NCBI GenBank assembly: GCA_016722945.1
Contig: JAEQMT010000010.1
Location: forward strand, 177,765-241,764
DNA: 64,000 bases
Source of the DNA: Desulfofustis sp. PB-SRB1
GTDB taxonomy: Bacteria > Desulfobacterota > Desulfobulbia > Desulfobulbales > Desulfocapsaceae
Direction of reading: 5' to 3'
Both the position numbers and the translations under genes were made by a program. The notes beneath the pieces are model-generated. The model was not told the DNA's origin, ran no database searches, and was given only the letters and a program-made list of their open reading frames with translations. How positions within the stretch are numbered: the stretch's first letter is position 1; each line of letters opens with the position of its first letter. Shown here in pieces: positions 44,729 through 53,366 of this stretch.

Positions 44729-45835
44729 TGCCGTTGGCCGTTCTTCCTGGTTTAGAAACTTTTGTTCGTGGCGGATGAGGGCGAGCTTGCGAGACAGTCC
44801 CCAGCGATAGGCACCGGCGGCGCCGTCTGCTCGTACAGCGCGGTGACACGGTATTGCCAGGGCCGTCCTGTTGGTCGCGCATGCCCCGGCTACGGCGCGA
44901 ACGGCCTCGGGCCGACCGATCATCCGCGCTATATCCTGATATGATTTTGTCTCACCCGGCCTGATGGTGCGCAATGTATCCCATACCTGCTGCTGAAAAG
45001 CGGTGCCCCGGATATCCAAGGGAAGAGGAAATGGGTGTTCGGTGTGTTCCAAGTAGGTGACAACCTTCGCCAGCACCGTCGAAAATCCTCCATCAGCCGG
45101 CTTGATGATGGCCTGATTGAAGTTTTCATGCAGATGCTCCTCAAGCTGCTGCCGGTCATCTCCCAGCTCGATCGCGCAAATTCCTTTGCTGGTTGCCGCC
45201 ACCAGCAGCCAGCCCAGAAAGCAGGTGGTAATACCATAGTGAATCGTCTGCCTCGGAGCGCCGGTGCGATACTCGTGGGGTTTCATACCGAGATGGTCAC
45301 GCCCACTTGCATGAGCCCTGCTGCTTGCCCCAAACCCCGCCCGATAGATGGCATCGGTGACGGAAGGGGCTGTTTTCAGGTGTTTTTTGAACCGCCTGTT
45401 TTGCAGGTATTGGCCATATGCTTTGGGGCTTAAGCCGCATGCCGCCTTGAAAACCCGCTGAAAATGGGCCGGACTCAACTTCGCTTGGGCGGCGAGCTCT
45501 TGAAGAGAAGGAATCTGGTGGGCCTGCTCGATACGCCGACAGGCATCGATGATGCGCTGGATGTTTGAGGGCTCGATTTCATCGGGCCGGCACCGCCGAC
45601 AAGGGCGATAGCCGGCAGTTTCAGCTTTCTCGGCGGATGTGAAGAAAACCGTATGTTCTCGCCGGGGCAGGCGGGAGGGACACCCGGGGCGGCAAAAGAT
45701 GCCGGTGGTGATCACCCCGTAAAAAAACGACGCGTCTCTCTCCCGTACCACCAAAGCCCGCCATCTTTGTTCATCGATTGTGCCGGTATCCGCTGACTGT
45801 GTCATAAGACCATGAGATTGTGGATGATCTTTCAT
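44693..45835 (-). CDS. ada: Ada: DNA alkylation-response regulator and O6-methylguanine-DNA methyltransferase
   Basis: A 380-residue fusion in the classical order. The Ada zinc domain comes first with Cys48, Cys52, Cys79 and Cys82 (GIFCRPGCPSR and RPCRRC). An AraC-type helix-turn-helix region follows (residues about 95-190: SLQELAAQAKLSPAHFQRVF and TDAIYRAGF). The methyltransferase domain ends with active-site Cys330 in AIPCHRAVRADG. It transfers methyl groups from damaged DNA to itself and then activates the adaptive response. A start at the second Met (residue 11) is also possible. No alkB or alkA gene is adjacent. Confidence 0.92.
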   Translation of the reverse strand: MKDHPQSHGLMTQSADTGTIDEQRWRALVVRERDASFFYGVITTGIFCRPGCPSRLPRREHTVFFTSAEKAETAGYRPCRRCRPDEIEPSNIQRIIDACRRIEQAHQIPSLQELAAQAKLSPAHFQRVFKAACGLSPKAYGQYLQNRRFKKHLKTAPSVTDAIYRAGFGASSRAHASGRDHLGMKPHEYRTGAPRQTIHYGITTCFLGWLLVAATSKGICAIELGDDRQQLEEHLHENFNQAIIKPADGGFSTVLAKVVTYLEHTEHPFPLPLDIRGTAFQQQVWDTLRTIRPGETKSYQDIARMIGRPEAVRAVAGACATNRTALAIPCHRAVRADGAAGAYRWGLSRKLALIRHEQKFLNQEERPTASLADENQAQGV

Positions 45836-45945
45836 GGCGCCTAATTACGCCGCTAAGCCACCAACACCATAACGATACACCAATCCAGAGACATTCTGAT
45901 TGTTGCGATCAAATTGAAAATATATCGATGAGTCGCGGCAACCCC

Positions 45946-47394
45946 TTATCTGGGCGATCGGGATTTTTTCTTGAAGGATTCGGATTTAATGCCGTGCTCA
46001 CGCATAAGCCGTTGCAGTCCCTGGCGCTGCATGCCGCTTGCCGCCGCGGCATGGGAGACGTTGCCGTGATAACGTTCAAGCAGCCGGGTGATGTAGGTAC
46101 CGGTAAATCTGTTCACCACCGCTTTTTTGGCCTCATTATACGGTTGCAGGTGCAGGGCGGTATCGTCGGCTGGGTGTTCACGGTGATGGAGGTCGATACC
46201 CGGTTCACCCAGATCACCACGTTCGATACGCTCGGGGCCGCTGAGCAGGACGACCCGTTTGATGGTATGGCGCAGCTCTCTGACGTTGCCGGGCCAGGCA
46301 CGGCGGTAGAGATGGTGCAGTGTTTCGGGGGAGAAATGCAAATTTTTCTTGTTATAGCGCTGTCGGTAATGATCAAAAAAATGATGAATGAGAAGCGGCA
46401 CGTCCTCTTGCATCTGGGCAAGGTTCGGCATGGTGATGGTCACCACGTTGAGCCGATAGAACAGATCCTCGCGAAACTCGCCCGTCGCCATTTTCTGTTC
46501 GAGATCCTGATTGGTTGAGGCGACCACCCGCACATTCACCCCGATCGTTTTATTCTGGCCAAGCGGCTGAATCTGTTTTTCCTGAAGCACCCGCAATAAC
46601 TTGGTTTGCAGGGGGACGGCGATATCGCCGATTTCATCGAGCAAGATGGTTGAGCCGTGCGCTTCCTGAAACAACCCCTTCTTTTCCTTGACGGCGCCGG
46701 TAAATGCCCCTCTTGTAAAGCCGAACAACTCGCTTTCCAGAATATGCTCGGGCAGCGCCGGACAATTCACCGTCACCATCGGCCGGGCGCGGCGGTTGCT
46801 GAGGCTGTGCAGGGCGCGTGCCGCCAGTTCCTTGCCGGTGCCGCTTTCACCCCGGATGAGTACGGTGGTGTCGGTATCGGCCACTCGTGAGATAAGCGAG
46901 AGGGTGCGTCGCAACGGCTCACTCTTGCCGATGAACCCCGCCGGCGAGGAGGTTTCAGCAAGCTGTTTCTGAAGCTGCTGGTTGGCGCGAAGCAGGGCGG
47001 TGCGCTCGGCGCCCTTGTTGACGACGCGGACGATATGATCCTGCTCAAACGGTTTTTCAAGAAAATCGTAGGCCCCGTCCTTAAGGGCCTGTACCGCCAT
47101 GTCGATGGTGCCGTAACCGGTCATTATAATGACTGAAATGTCCGGATCGATGGCCCGGATCCTGGTAAGCAGGGAGAGTCCATCGATGTCCGGCATGCGG
47201 ATATCGATCACCGCTACCGAAATCAGGGTCTGCCGAAGTGTTTCAAGGGCACTGGTCGCGGACAATGCGGTGGCAACTTCCAGGCCGCACTTTTTCCGCA
47301 GTACCAGTTCCAGCATGGCGAGCATGTCCGGTTCATCATCGACGATCAGTACCGCGGAGGTGGGTTCGAGGGTTGTGGTGGCTGGTTGTTCCAC
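45946..47394 (-). CDS. NtrC-family sigma-54-dependent response regulator
   Basis: A 482-residue activator. The receiver (14-125) has VDDEP and phospho-acceptor Asp64 (AVIDIRMPD). The AAA+ domain (153-390) has Walker A GESGTGKE (182-189), GAFTGA (229-234), which contacts sigma-54, and Walker B ILLDEIGD. The C-terminus has a Fis-type helix-turn-helix (GNVSHAAAASGMQRQGLQRLM). It is the last gene of the long minus-strand operon, 10 bp after the phosphatase gene. Its kinase is probably encoded at 55478. The sigma-54 promoters at 57833 and 61384 are its likely targets. Confidence 0.92.
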   Translation of the reverse strand: MEQPATTTLEPTSAVLIVDDEPDMLAMLELVLRKKCGLEVATALSATSALETLRQTLISVAVIDIRMPDIDGLSLLTRIRAIDPDISVIIMTGYGTIDMAVQALKDGAYDFLEKPFEQDHIVRVVNKGAERTALLRANQQLQKQLAETSSPAGFIGKSEPLRRTLSLISRVADTDTTVLIRGESGTGKELAARALHSLSNRRARPMVTVNCPALPEHILESELFGFTRGAFTGAVKEKKGLFQEAHGSTILLDEIGDIAVPLQTKLLRVLQEKQIQPLGQNKTIGVNVRVVASTNQDLEQKMATGEFREDLFYRLNVVTITMPNLAQMQEDVPLLIHHFFDHYRQRYNKKNLHFSPETLHHLYRRAWPGNVRELRHTIKRVVLLSGPERIERGDLGEPGIDLHHREHPADDTALHLQPYNEAKKAVVNRFTGTYITRLLERYHGNVSHAAAASGMQRQGLQRLMREHGIKSESFKKKSRSPR

Positions 47395-47404
47395 GGGAAC
47401 TCGA

Positions 47405-48403
47405 CTATTGCTGGAAGGAGGCGATGTAGTAAAAATAGTGCTGAATAAATTTGCCGGTGATCACCTGCGCGATGGTGACCCGCGGCGGCTGCATGGCCCG
47501 AATTTCAAAAAGGGAATAAAACAGCTCCCGGGAAAGATGGGCAAGCTCTTTTTCCACGCTTTCCGCCAGCTCCGGGGCAACCGCGCCGCCGTCCAGGCGA
47601 CAGCGGGCCGGGCGAAAGCGAAAGAGCCTGCCACCCGCGGTGGTGAGAAGAAGCTCGTCCGCCGTGGGGGGCGGCGCCCCGGCAACCGTGTCCTGATCCT
47701 GGATCACACTCACCGCCGCCTGCAGCTCGGTACGCTGGCTCCGGCTCAACACCACGTTGACATGTTCATGCAGATAGAGGGCCTCGATAAGCTCGACTTG
47801 TGCTGAAAGCGGGCAACCATGGTGATCGATTTGCTCCTCATCCTGCATCCGCCGTCCATCCTCATGATCGAGGCGGGCCAGAAGCGTTTCGTAATGGTTA
47901 AAAAAAACATCCAGCCCCAGGTCGGTATCACGATTGGCGGCGGTGGGCTCGCCGATGGTGAGTTTGCCCTCCTTTTTGCCGAATTTACGTAACAGCCACC
48001 ACTGCGAAAAGTTGGTGGGGGTGGCCCTGGTCTTTTTCAATAATTTGCCGGCCTCTTTGAGGGTGAAGCCGCGCCGCAACAGGTAGGCGGTGACGAAGGT
48101 GCCGGTACGGCCGATACCGTGACGGCAGTGGACCAGCACCTTCTTACCCAGGTAAAAGGCTTCATCGAGCCAGGCTAATCCCTGCTCCATTTCCGCCATG
48201 CCCGGCGCCGTTTCATCGGGTATGGGCAGGTAGAAGACCTCAAAACCGGCTTTTTCTTCAATATGGTGGAGGTCGCAGTACTCCCCGCACAGATTGACGA
48301 TGGCGCCGATGCCCTGGTCTCTGATGCTGTCCAGCTCCGCATAGGACATTGGAGCATGGCCGACGGCGAGGGAATCGGTTATCCAAGTGAGCAGGTACGC
48401 CAT
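47405..48403 (-). CDS. Dual-specificity protein phosphatase with C-terminal extension
   Basis: A 332-residue protein. Residues 1-155 form a cysteine-dependent phosphatase: the P-loop VHCRHGIGRTG has nucleophile Cys93 and Arg99, and the general acid is probably Asp63 in PIPDETAP. The N-terminal substrate-recognition stretch is WITDSLAVGHAPMS. Residues about 175-332 are a helical extension I do not recognise, Asp/Glu/Arg-rich, ending in aromatic residues. It lies 23 bp downstream of the PEP-synthase-like gene. It may dephosphorylate that protein or another operon member; this is inference. Confidence 0.85.
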   Translation of the reverse strand: MAYLLTWITDSLAVGHAPMSYAELDSIRDQGIGAIVNLCGEYCDLHHIEEKAGFEVFYLPIPDETAPGMAEMEQGLAWLDEAFYLGKKVLVHCRHGIGRTGTFVTAYLLRRGFTLKEAGKLLKKTRATPTNFSQWWLLRKFGKKEGKLTIGEPTAANRDTDLGLDVFFNHYETLLARLDHEDGRRMQDEEQIDHHGCPLSAQVELIEALYLHEHVNVVLSRSQRTELQAAVSVIQDQDTVAGAPPPTADELLLTTAGGRLFRFRPARCRLDGGAVAPELAESVEKELAHLSRELFYSLFEIRAMQPPRVTIAQVITGKFIQHYFYYIASFQQ

Positions 48404-48426
48404 GGTTTTGCGATGTTTATCTTCTC

Positions 48427-50883
48427 TTAAGTGGAAAAATCGTAGGTGCCGGCAAAGAAATCGGCGACCAGCGAATCAATCCGTTCTTCGTCGTGCAGCC
48501 GCATGTCCAGCAGTCTGGTGGCGGCCAGCAAGATGCCCATCTGTTGCAGCAGGCGACCGGTGTCATCTGAGTTGAAACGGGAAATGCGGGCATCGAGGGT
48601 GTCACCGAGTTGAGTGCAGTGGAATTGCAGGCGGTCAAGCACCCCATGGATAAATTGTAAACGCAGCAGCTTGCCGCTCTCATCGCCACCGCCGCCGGCA
48701 AAGCGCAGCAGAATATAGTTTTTTTGCGGATCCCCGCCGCAGACGCTGTCCAGCAGACTAAAATGGTAGCCGAATCGGAGGTTAAAGTTCAGATAGTCGT
48801 GTCCCAGCAGCATATAGCTTGTCAGGGCAGCATCATCCTTGGCGGCGATCCCGCCGGCCATGGCCACCGAATCGTAACTGTGCCAGTCATAGTGAGAATG
48901 ATTGTGCCAGCTTATCGCCTCGTTCGTCAAGCCCCGCCAGAAATATTGAAAAGCCGGTGAACCGATATCCTCGGGTGAGACCTGGCCGTTATTGTCTGCT
49001 TTGCCACATACCCGGGCATCAAGGGCTATGACGCGAATCTTCAATGGCAGGGCTGAATCCAGGGTAAGACTTGCGGTTTTTCGAAAGGGTGAGTCGGGGT
49101 GGTACGAGAACATGGCGTAAATCGCCTGTTCATGGGCAAATCGCATGATATCGTGCAGGGATCGACATCCCGATGGGCGGAACTCGGCCCCGGTGGGGTC
49201 GGTGAGGGAGAGCGGCGTGCAGAATTGCAATGCCAGGGCAAGGGCTTTGCTCACCGGACTGGTTTCCCGTATCAGTTTACGCGGCGCAGTCTGTTCGACG
49301 GCGCTGAGCAATCCCCGGTAGACCTCCTGGCGGGAGGCATCGACGGTGATCGGCTGGCCCTCCGTCAGTTGATCCACTTGGTCGCCCGCCTGGACAATGA
49401 CCGGGATGGAAAATTCCCGGGCTACCGAGGAGAAATGATCGGCAACGCTGCCCTGTCTGGCAATTACCGCGTTCATGACGGGCAGCAGTGAAACGAGCTC
49501 CGGGGCAGTGACCGTACAGACAAAAACCCCGCCATCCGGTGGTGTCTGCATATCTGAATTATAGAAACAGACCGTTCCTGAGCCGATTCCCGCTGATGCC
49601 GTTTGCCCGGCTTTGAAAAGAAGCGGTAACGATACCTTTACGGCATCGGTGGCGGGGGCGGTGACCGGGGGGTGGGCCGGGCGGCTCTGGACGATAAAAA
49701 CGGCGTCTTCAGCGGTTGCGCACCATTCAACATCGCAGCTGGTGTGCGCATCGGCGCCAATTTTTCCGCCATATTCAACCAGTTGGTGGACGACTGCCTG
49801 AGGCAGGGCGGAATTATGGTGATCTGGCCGGTCAGGGGAAACGGAAGACGGTACCCTGCTCACCCGCATCTGGGCACCGTGGCCGTGGCCGCTCATCATC
49901 GCCTCTCCCAAACCGTCGACCCAGTAGAGGTGAAAATCCCCGTCCGCCTCAGACGGAATGGTCATGACTCCGCTTACCTTAGCCTCCACCATTTCCAGCA
50001 CCAGCACCGCCATGGGTGTGGCCTGGTCATCAAGACCATTGAAAATACGATATTGCAGTGGGGCGGGTTCATATTTGCTGGCCAGTACCCGCAGACAGGC
50101 GTGGCCCAGATCGGCCGCCTCCACCTGCAGTATGGAGCGGTACTGCCCGGCAAAGGAGAGCTCCGAGTCCTCTCCCACCGCACTGGAGCGCACCGCAAAC
50201 CGCACCACAGTTCTGCCCCGGCTCAGTTTTTCAGCATAAGAGTGCAGCAGTCGGGTGATCTCCTCGGGCAGCGATGCGGAAAGAATATGGGTGGTGATTA
50301 TCTCGGACACCTCGTGCAGCAGCCTATCTGAAGAGTTGTCCAGCCGCGCCAGCTGTTCATCGATGAGAGTGGGCAGACCGTTTGCCGCGGCGATGGCCTG
50401 CCAGCCCCTGGTGGTGAGCACAAACCCGGCTGGAACCGGAAGATTATGCTCGTGGATTAACCGCTGCAGATGCATGCTCTTGCCGCCGATAAGTGACTCC
50501 GGCAGATAGGATTCGGATAAGGGTGCCACCAGTACCCCATCGGTAATTGGCGGGGGAGGGGCAAGGGCGAAGCGGGCATAGAAATCGAACTTCTTATGGT
50601 ACTCGTGTAACACGGTAAAACGTGCCGGTGCCAGAATATCAAGATGATCCAGCATGGCGCCGATATGGTCGGAGAGGCGATGCAGCAGAACCCGCAGTCT
50701 GGCGCTGTCGACCGCACTTCCCTGCTGTTTGATAAGCTCCAGTTCGGCGAGCACTCTATGGGCGCATCGGTCTTCCTCGAGCAACTCCTTAAATGTCTGA
50801 TACCGTCGACGCAGCAGCCTGTCCGGCGCTATAATCTTGCTCCAGGACTGTTTGAGTAAACCAAGCATAATGGTGCGGCTCAT
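48427..50883 (-). CDS. PEP-synthase/PPDK-like protein with unusual ends
   Basis: An 818-residue protein. Residues about 130-402 are the ATP-binding domain of PEP synthase/PPDK (LIGGKSMHLQRL, VRSSAVGEDSELSFAGQYRS, DVEWC, IVQSRPAH). Residues about 430-525 are the mobile phosphohistidine domain (VFVCTVTAPELVSLLP, VADHFSSVAREFSIPVIV with His483). The large C-terminal PEP/pyruvate TIM barrel is absent. A roughly 290-residue domain I do not recognise replaces it, and residues 1-110 are a helical N-terminal extension. It probably transfers phosphate from ATP through His to an unknown acceptor. It overlaps the gene before it by 4 bp and is followed by a phosphatase. Confidence 0.75.
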   Translation of the reverse strand: MSRTIMLGLLKQSWSKIIAPDRLLRRRYQTFKELLEEDRCAHRVLAELELIKQQGSAVDSARLRVLLHRLSDHIGAMLDHLDILAPARFTVLHEYHKKFDFYARFALAPPPPITDGVLVAPLSESYLPESLIGGKSMHLQRLIHEHNLPVPAGFVLTTRGWQAIAAANGLPTLIDEQLARLDNSSDRLLHEVSEIITTHILSASLPEEITRLLHSYAEKLSRGRTVVRFAVRSSAVGEDSELSFAGQYRSILQVEAADLGHACLRVLASKYEPAPLQYRIFNGLDDQATPMAVLVLEMVEAKVSGVMTIPSEADGDFHLYWVDGLGEAMMSGHGHGAQMRVSRVPSSVSPDRPDHHNSALPQAVVHQLVEYGGKIGADAHTSCDVEWCATAEDAVFIVQSRPAHPPVTAPATDAVKVSLPLLFKAGQTASAGIGSGTVCFYNSDMQTPPDGGVFVCTVTAPELVSLLPVMNAVIARQGSVADHFSSVAREFSIPVIVQAGDQVDQLTEGQPITVDASRQEVYRGLLSAVEQTAPRKLIRETSPVSKALALALQFCTPLSLTDPTGAEFRPSGCRSLHDIMRFAHEQAIYAMFSYHPDSPFRKTASLTLDSALPLKIRVIALDARVCGKADNNGQVSPEDIGSPAFQYFWRGLTNEAISWHNHSHYDWHSYDSVAMAGGIAAKDDAALTSYMLLGHDYLNFNLRFGYHFSLLDSVCGGDPQKNYILLRFAGGGGDESGKLLRLQFIHGVLDRLQFHCTQLGDTLDARISRFNSDDTGRLLQQMGILLAATRLLDMRLHDEERIDSLVADFFAGTYDFST

Positions 50884-51482
50884 CCATCTTCAGCCGTGGC
50901 CGAGAGCAATCGGTTTCGGCGTTTGCGGAGCATGTATCCACCAATCAGGGTGGCAAGGTAGAAGATAAAGAACAATTGCTGGGTGGATAATTGGGCTATT
51001 TCCCATCCGCGGGCCGGGAAGGCAAATCCGGTGGTGCCTCCGAAGACATTTTCCAGCCAGAAATTAACCAGAAATATGGGGAGCAGGTAGGTCGTGCCGA
51101 ACCGGGCGAATTTGCCGGCGAGATACTGATTGTAATCCTCGTCGATATCGTCGTCCACCACCTTTTCCAGACGTTCACGGGCGGGATAGCCGGCAAGTGC
51201 ACGCAGTTCGTCCCGTTGCGCCCGTTTCGCGGTGAACTGCTCTTTGAATGCCTGGTCGGCCTGCTCCGTTTTGCAGAGCCGGCGAATAAAAAAGGAGAGC
51301 ATGGCGGTGAGGCCCCCCACCGCGGCAACCTGCAGAGAAAGGGGGGTTCCGAGTGCTGCCAGGGGCTGGAGTAGAACAAGCTCCAACCCCTGGCCGATGG
51401 TAATGAAAAGAGGATTGATGAACCCGTCATAAAGACCGTCCAGCACTCGCAGAAACGGTGAAAGAAGGGAATCAAGGTTCAT
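50880..51482 (-). CDS. Small membrane protein with TM-coil-TM-TM layout
   Basis: A 200-residue protein. There are hydrophobic segments at about 31-66, 127-147 and 169-186. A charged coil (TEQADQAFKEQFTAKRAQRDEL) runs between the first and second. This layout resembles the EMC3/TMCO1/DUF106 branch of the Oxa1/YidC insertase superfamily, but I see no decisive motif. It overlaps the PEP-synthase-like gene by 4 bp and lies 12 bp after the TSUP gene, so it is tightly co-expressed and may couple the two. Confidence 0.6.
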   Translation of the reverse strand: MNLDSLLSPFLRVLDGLYDGFINPLFITIGQGLELVLLQPLAALGTPLSLQVAAVGGLTAMLSFFIRRLCKTEQADQAFKEQFTAKRAQRDELRALAGYPARERLEKVVDDDIDEDYNQYLAGKFARFGTTYLLPIFLVNFWLENVFGGTTGFAFPARGWEIAQLSTQQLFFIFYLATLIGGYMLRKRRNRLLSATAEDG

Positions 51483-51494
51483 CGATGGTTACCT

Positions 51495-53186
51495 CTAGCG
51501 GAGAAACGGAATGAGCTGGGTATAGTTCATGAACACGATTATCAGTGCAATCGCAAGCATGCGCTTGAGTAAAATTTCCGGCAGATGCTTTTGGATGCGG
51601 GGGCCGACCATGCCGCCGACAATGGCGCCGGCGGCGATCACCGCTGCCATCAGCCAGTCAGGTTGGTAGCCCATCAGAAAGTACTTGGAAATACCGCCCA
51701 GCGAGGTGGCAAAGGTGCCGGCCAGGGCGATGGGTACCGCCAGATACATGGGATAGCCCATAATCGTGGTCATAAACGGCATAAACATAAAGCCGCCGCC
51801 GACGCCAAATGATGAGGCGATCATTCCCATCAGAATACCGGCGATGAGCATCATCAAAGGGCGGGCGACAAAGGTTTCTCCCCAGAATTTCATGTCAAAC
51901 TTGACCAGGTTGAACTTCTCAAACTCAACCTTGCCCAGCTCCATCGCTTTGCCCGACTGCTTTGCCTCTTTTACCGCCGCGTTGAACTTCTGGATGATGG
52001 CCTTCATCGCCTTTTTCTTCTCGATGGCGCTTGGCAGACTCTCCATAAAGAGCTTGATGCCGATGACCAGGCAGATGATTCCCAGCCAGAATTTATATGC
52101 CTTGAGGGGTAGATATTTAGCGGAAAAGTTCGGTCCCAGGAAAAATGCACCGATAACGATACCGGCGGCAAAAAACAACGCCACCGGCCAGGCGAATCGT
52201 TTCTCCTTGAAATAGGTGCGCAGCCCGGTAATGGGTGAGCACAGCGTCAAAAAGAGGTTGGTGGGCTTGATGGTGTTGGCCGCGTTGATGCCGATGGGCC
52301 CTTTGGTCCCGAGAATCGTTACCTGAAAGGCGGCGGTAAAGAGGCCGCCGGCGGCGCCCATGATGACGAAGAGACAGCCGATGATGAACGCACCGGCAAA
52401 GACCACCAGCGGATTCATGTAGATGCTGGCGTTGGAGAAAAAGAAGCCGGATTTTTCAACGGTGAATGAACCGGCCTCAGCCCCATTGACCCACACCTTC
52501 ATGGAGGTGTCCGGCCTGATATTTTTATATGGGGTCATTGTCATGGTGAAGGTGCCGTCGGTCTTGTTCAGGCTCAGGCTGGTGCCCTTGTTCCAGTCTT
52601 CCTGGTCACTTTGCTGATCGCTGATGATCATCCGGGCGTTGCCGCCGCCGATGGGACGCTCCTTGGAGATGGTGTTGATGCCGAACTGATCTTCATGGGT
52701 AAATCGTAAAAAATCCCATTGCGCCTTATCCTGGGCCGGACCCAGTTGCGTCTTGATGGTTGCCTCGATGTCATCCCATCCCTTGATTTTATTTACCCTT
52801 ACCTTGTATTTAAACGGCGGGAAGGCAAACAGTCCGCTGGTCTGCCCCTTCCAGCTTTCCTGGGCGGTGGCCAGCGATTCCGGGTTGCTGGTGACAACGT
52901 AGTAGATGGGCGGGATGGCGGTATCGCCAAACGCATTTTCACCGCCTCTGCCGTCACGCAGCTGTTCCAGCTCTTTGGCGCCGGGGGCGTCCGCGGGCCT
53001 GAACATCTGCTCCATGGCGACGACGATGTAAATGTCCTGGCCGGGATCGATGGATCCTTTCACCGTAATGGGGCTACCGGCTTCAACCGCCGTTGCCGAC
53101 AGGGTTGCCTCGACCCCACTACCGGCAGCCGGATTATAGAGCAACCCGACAAGGGTGATTGCCGCAAGTAAACTGATTCGTTTCAT
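51495..53186 (-). CDS. TSUP-family (TauE/SafE-like) anion transporter with periplasmic domain
   Basis: A 563-residue protein. A signal-like N-terminus (ISLLAAITLVGLLYNPAAGSG) is followed by about 220 periplasmic residues including a beta-rich domain (AGSPITVKGSIDPGQDIYIVV). Then come eight or so membrane helices with the TSUP pattern twice: FIIGCLFVIMGAAGGLFTAAF and GMIASSFGVGGGFMFMPFMT. A cytoplasmic loop at about 385-425 is Lys-rich. TSUP proteins export sulfite, sulfonates or related anions. The large periplasmic domain is unusual for the classical short form but known in Desulfobacterota. No sulfur-metabolism gene is adjacent to prove the substrate. Confidence 0.8.
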   Translation of the reverse strand: MKRISLLAAITLVGLLYNPAAGSGVEATLSATAVEAGSPITVKGSIDPGQDIYIVVAMEQMFRPADAPGAKELEQLRDGRGGENAFGDTAIPPIYYVVTSNPESLATAQESWKGQTSGLFAFPPFKYKVRVNKIKGWDDIEATIKTQLGPAQDKAQWDFLRFTHEDQFGINTISKERPIGGGNARMIISDQQSDQEDWNKGTSLSLNKTDGTFTMTMTPYKNIRPDTSMKVWVNGAEAGSFTVEKSGFFFSNASIYMNPLVVFAGAFIIGCLFVIMGAAGGLFTAAFQVTILGTKGPIGINAANTIKPTNLFLTLCSPITGLRTYFKEKRFAWPVALFFAAGIVIGAFFLGPNFSAKYLPLKAYKFWLGIICLVIGIKLFMESLPSAIEKKKAMKAIIQKFNAAVKEAKQSGKAMELGKVEFEKFNLVKFDMKFWGETFVARPLMMLIAGILMGMIASSFGVGGGFMFMPFMTTIMGYPMYLAVPIALAGTFATSLGGISKYFLMGYQPDWLMAAVIAAGAIVGGMVGPRIQKHLPEILLKRMLAIALIIVFMNYTQLIPFLR

Positions 53187-53249
53187 CTTCTCCTCCTTTG
53201 GTTTGGTTTGTATGAACTGTTGGTAAGGGTGACTTGGTAAATTCCCTTT

Positions 53250-53366
53250 TCAGGCAATCGCAATGGTGCTTTGAACATTGTCTTCCGGCGGTATCAGGTA
53301 GATAATCGGGGGGACAATGTCTTTTCCGTCCTGATCTTCAAAAACAAGGCCATTTTCAAGATTCTC
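53250..53366 (-). other. Open in-frame extension after the stop of the GAF-PAS protein
   Basis: After the TGA at 53367-53369 the same frame stays open for 38 codons and ends with TGA at 53250-53252. It encodes the well-mixed sequence LVFEDQDGKDIVPPIIYLIP. It has no ATG, GTG or TTG at its start. This could be a former C-terminal tail cut off by a nonsense codon, or coincidence. Confidence 0.3.
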
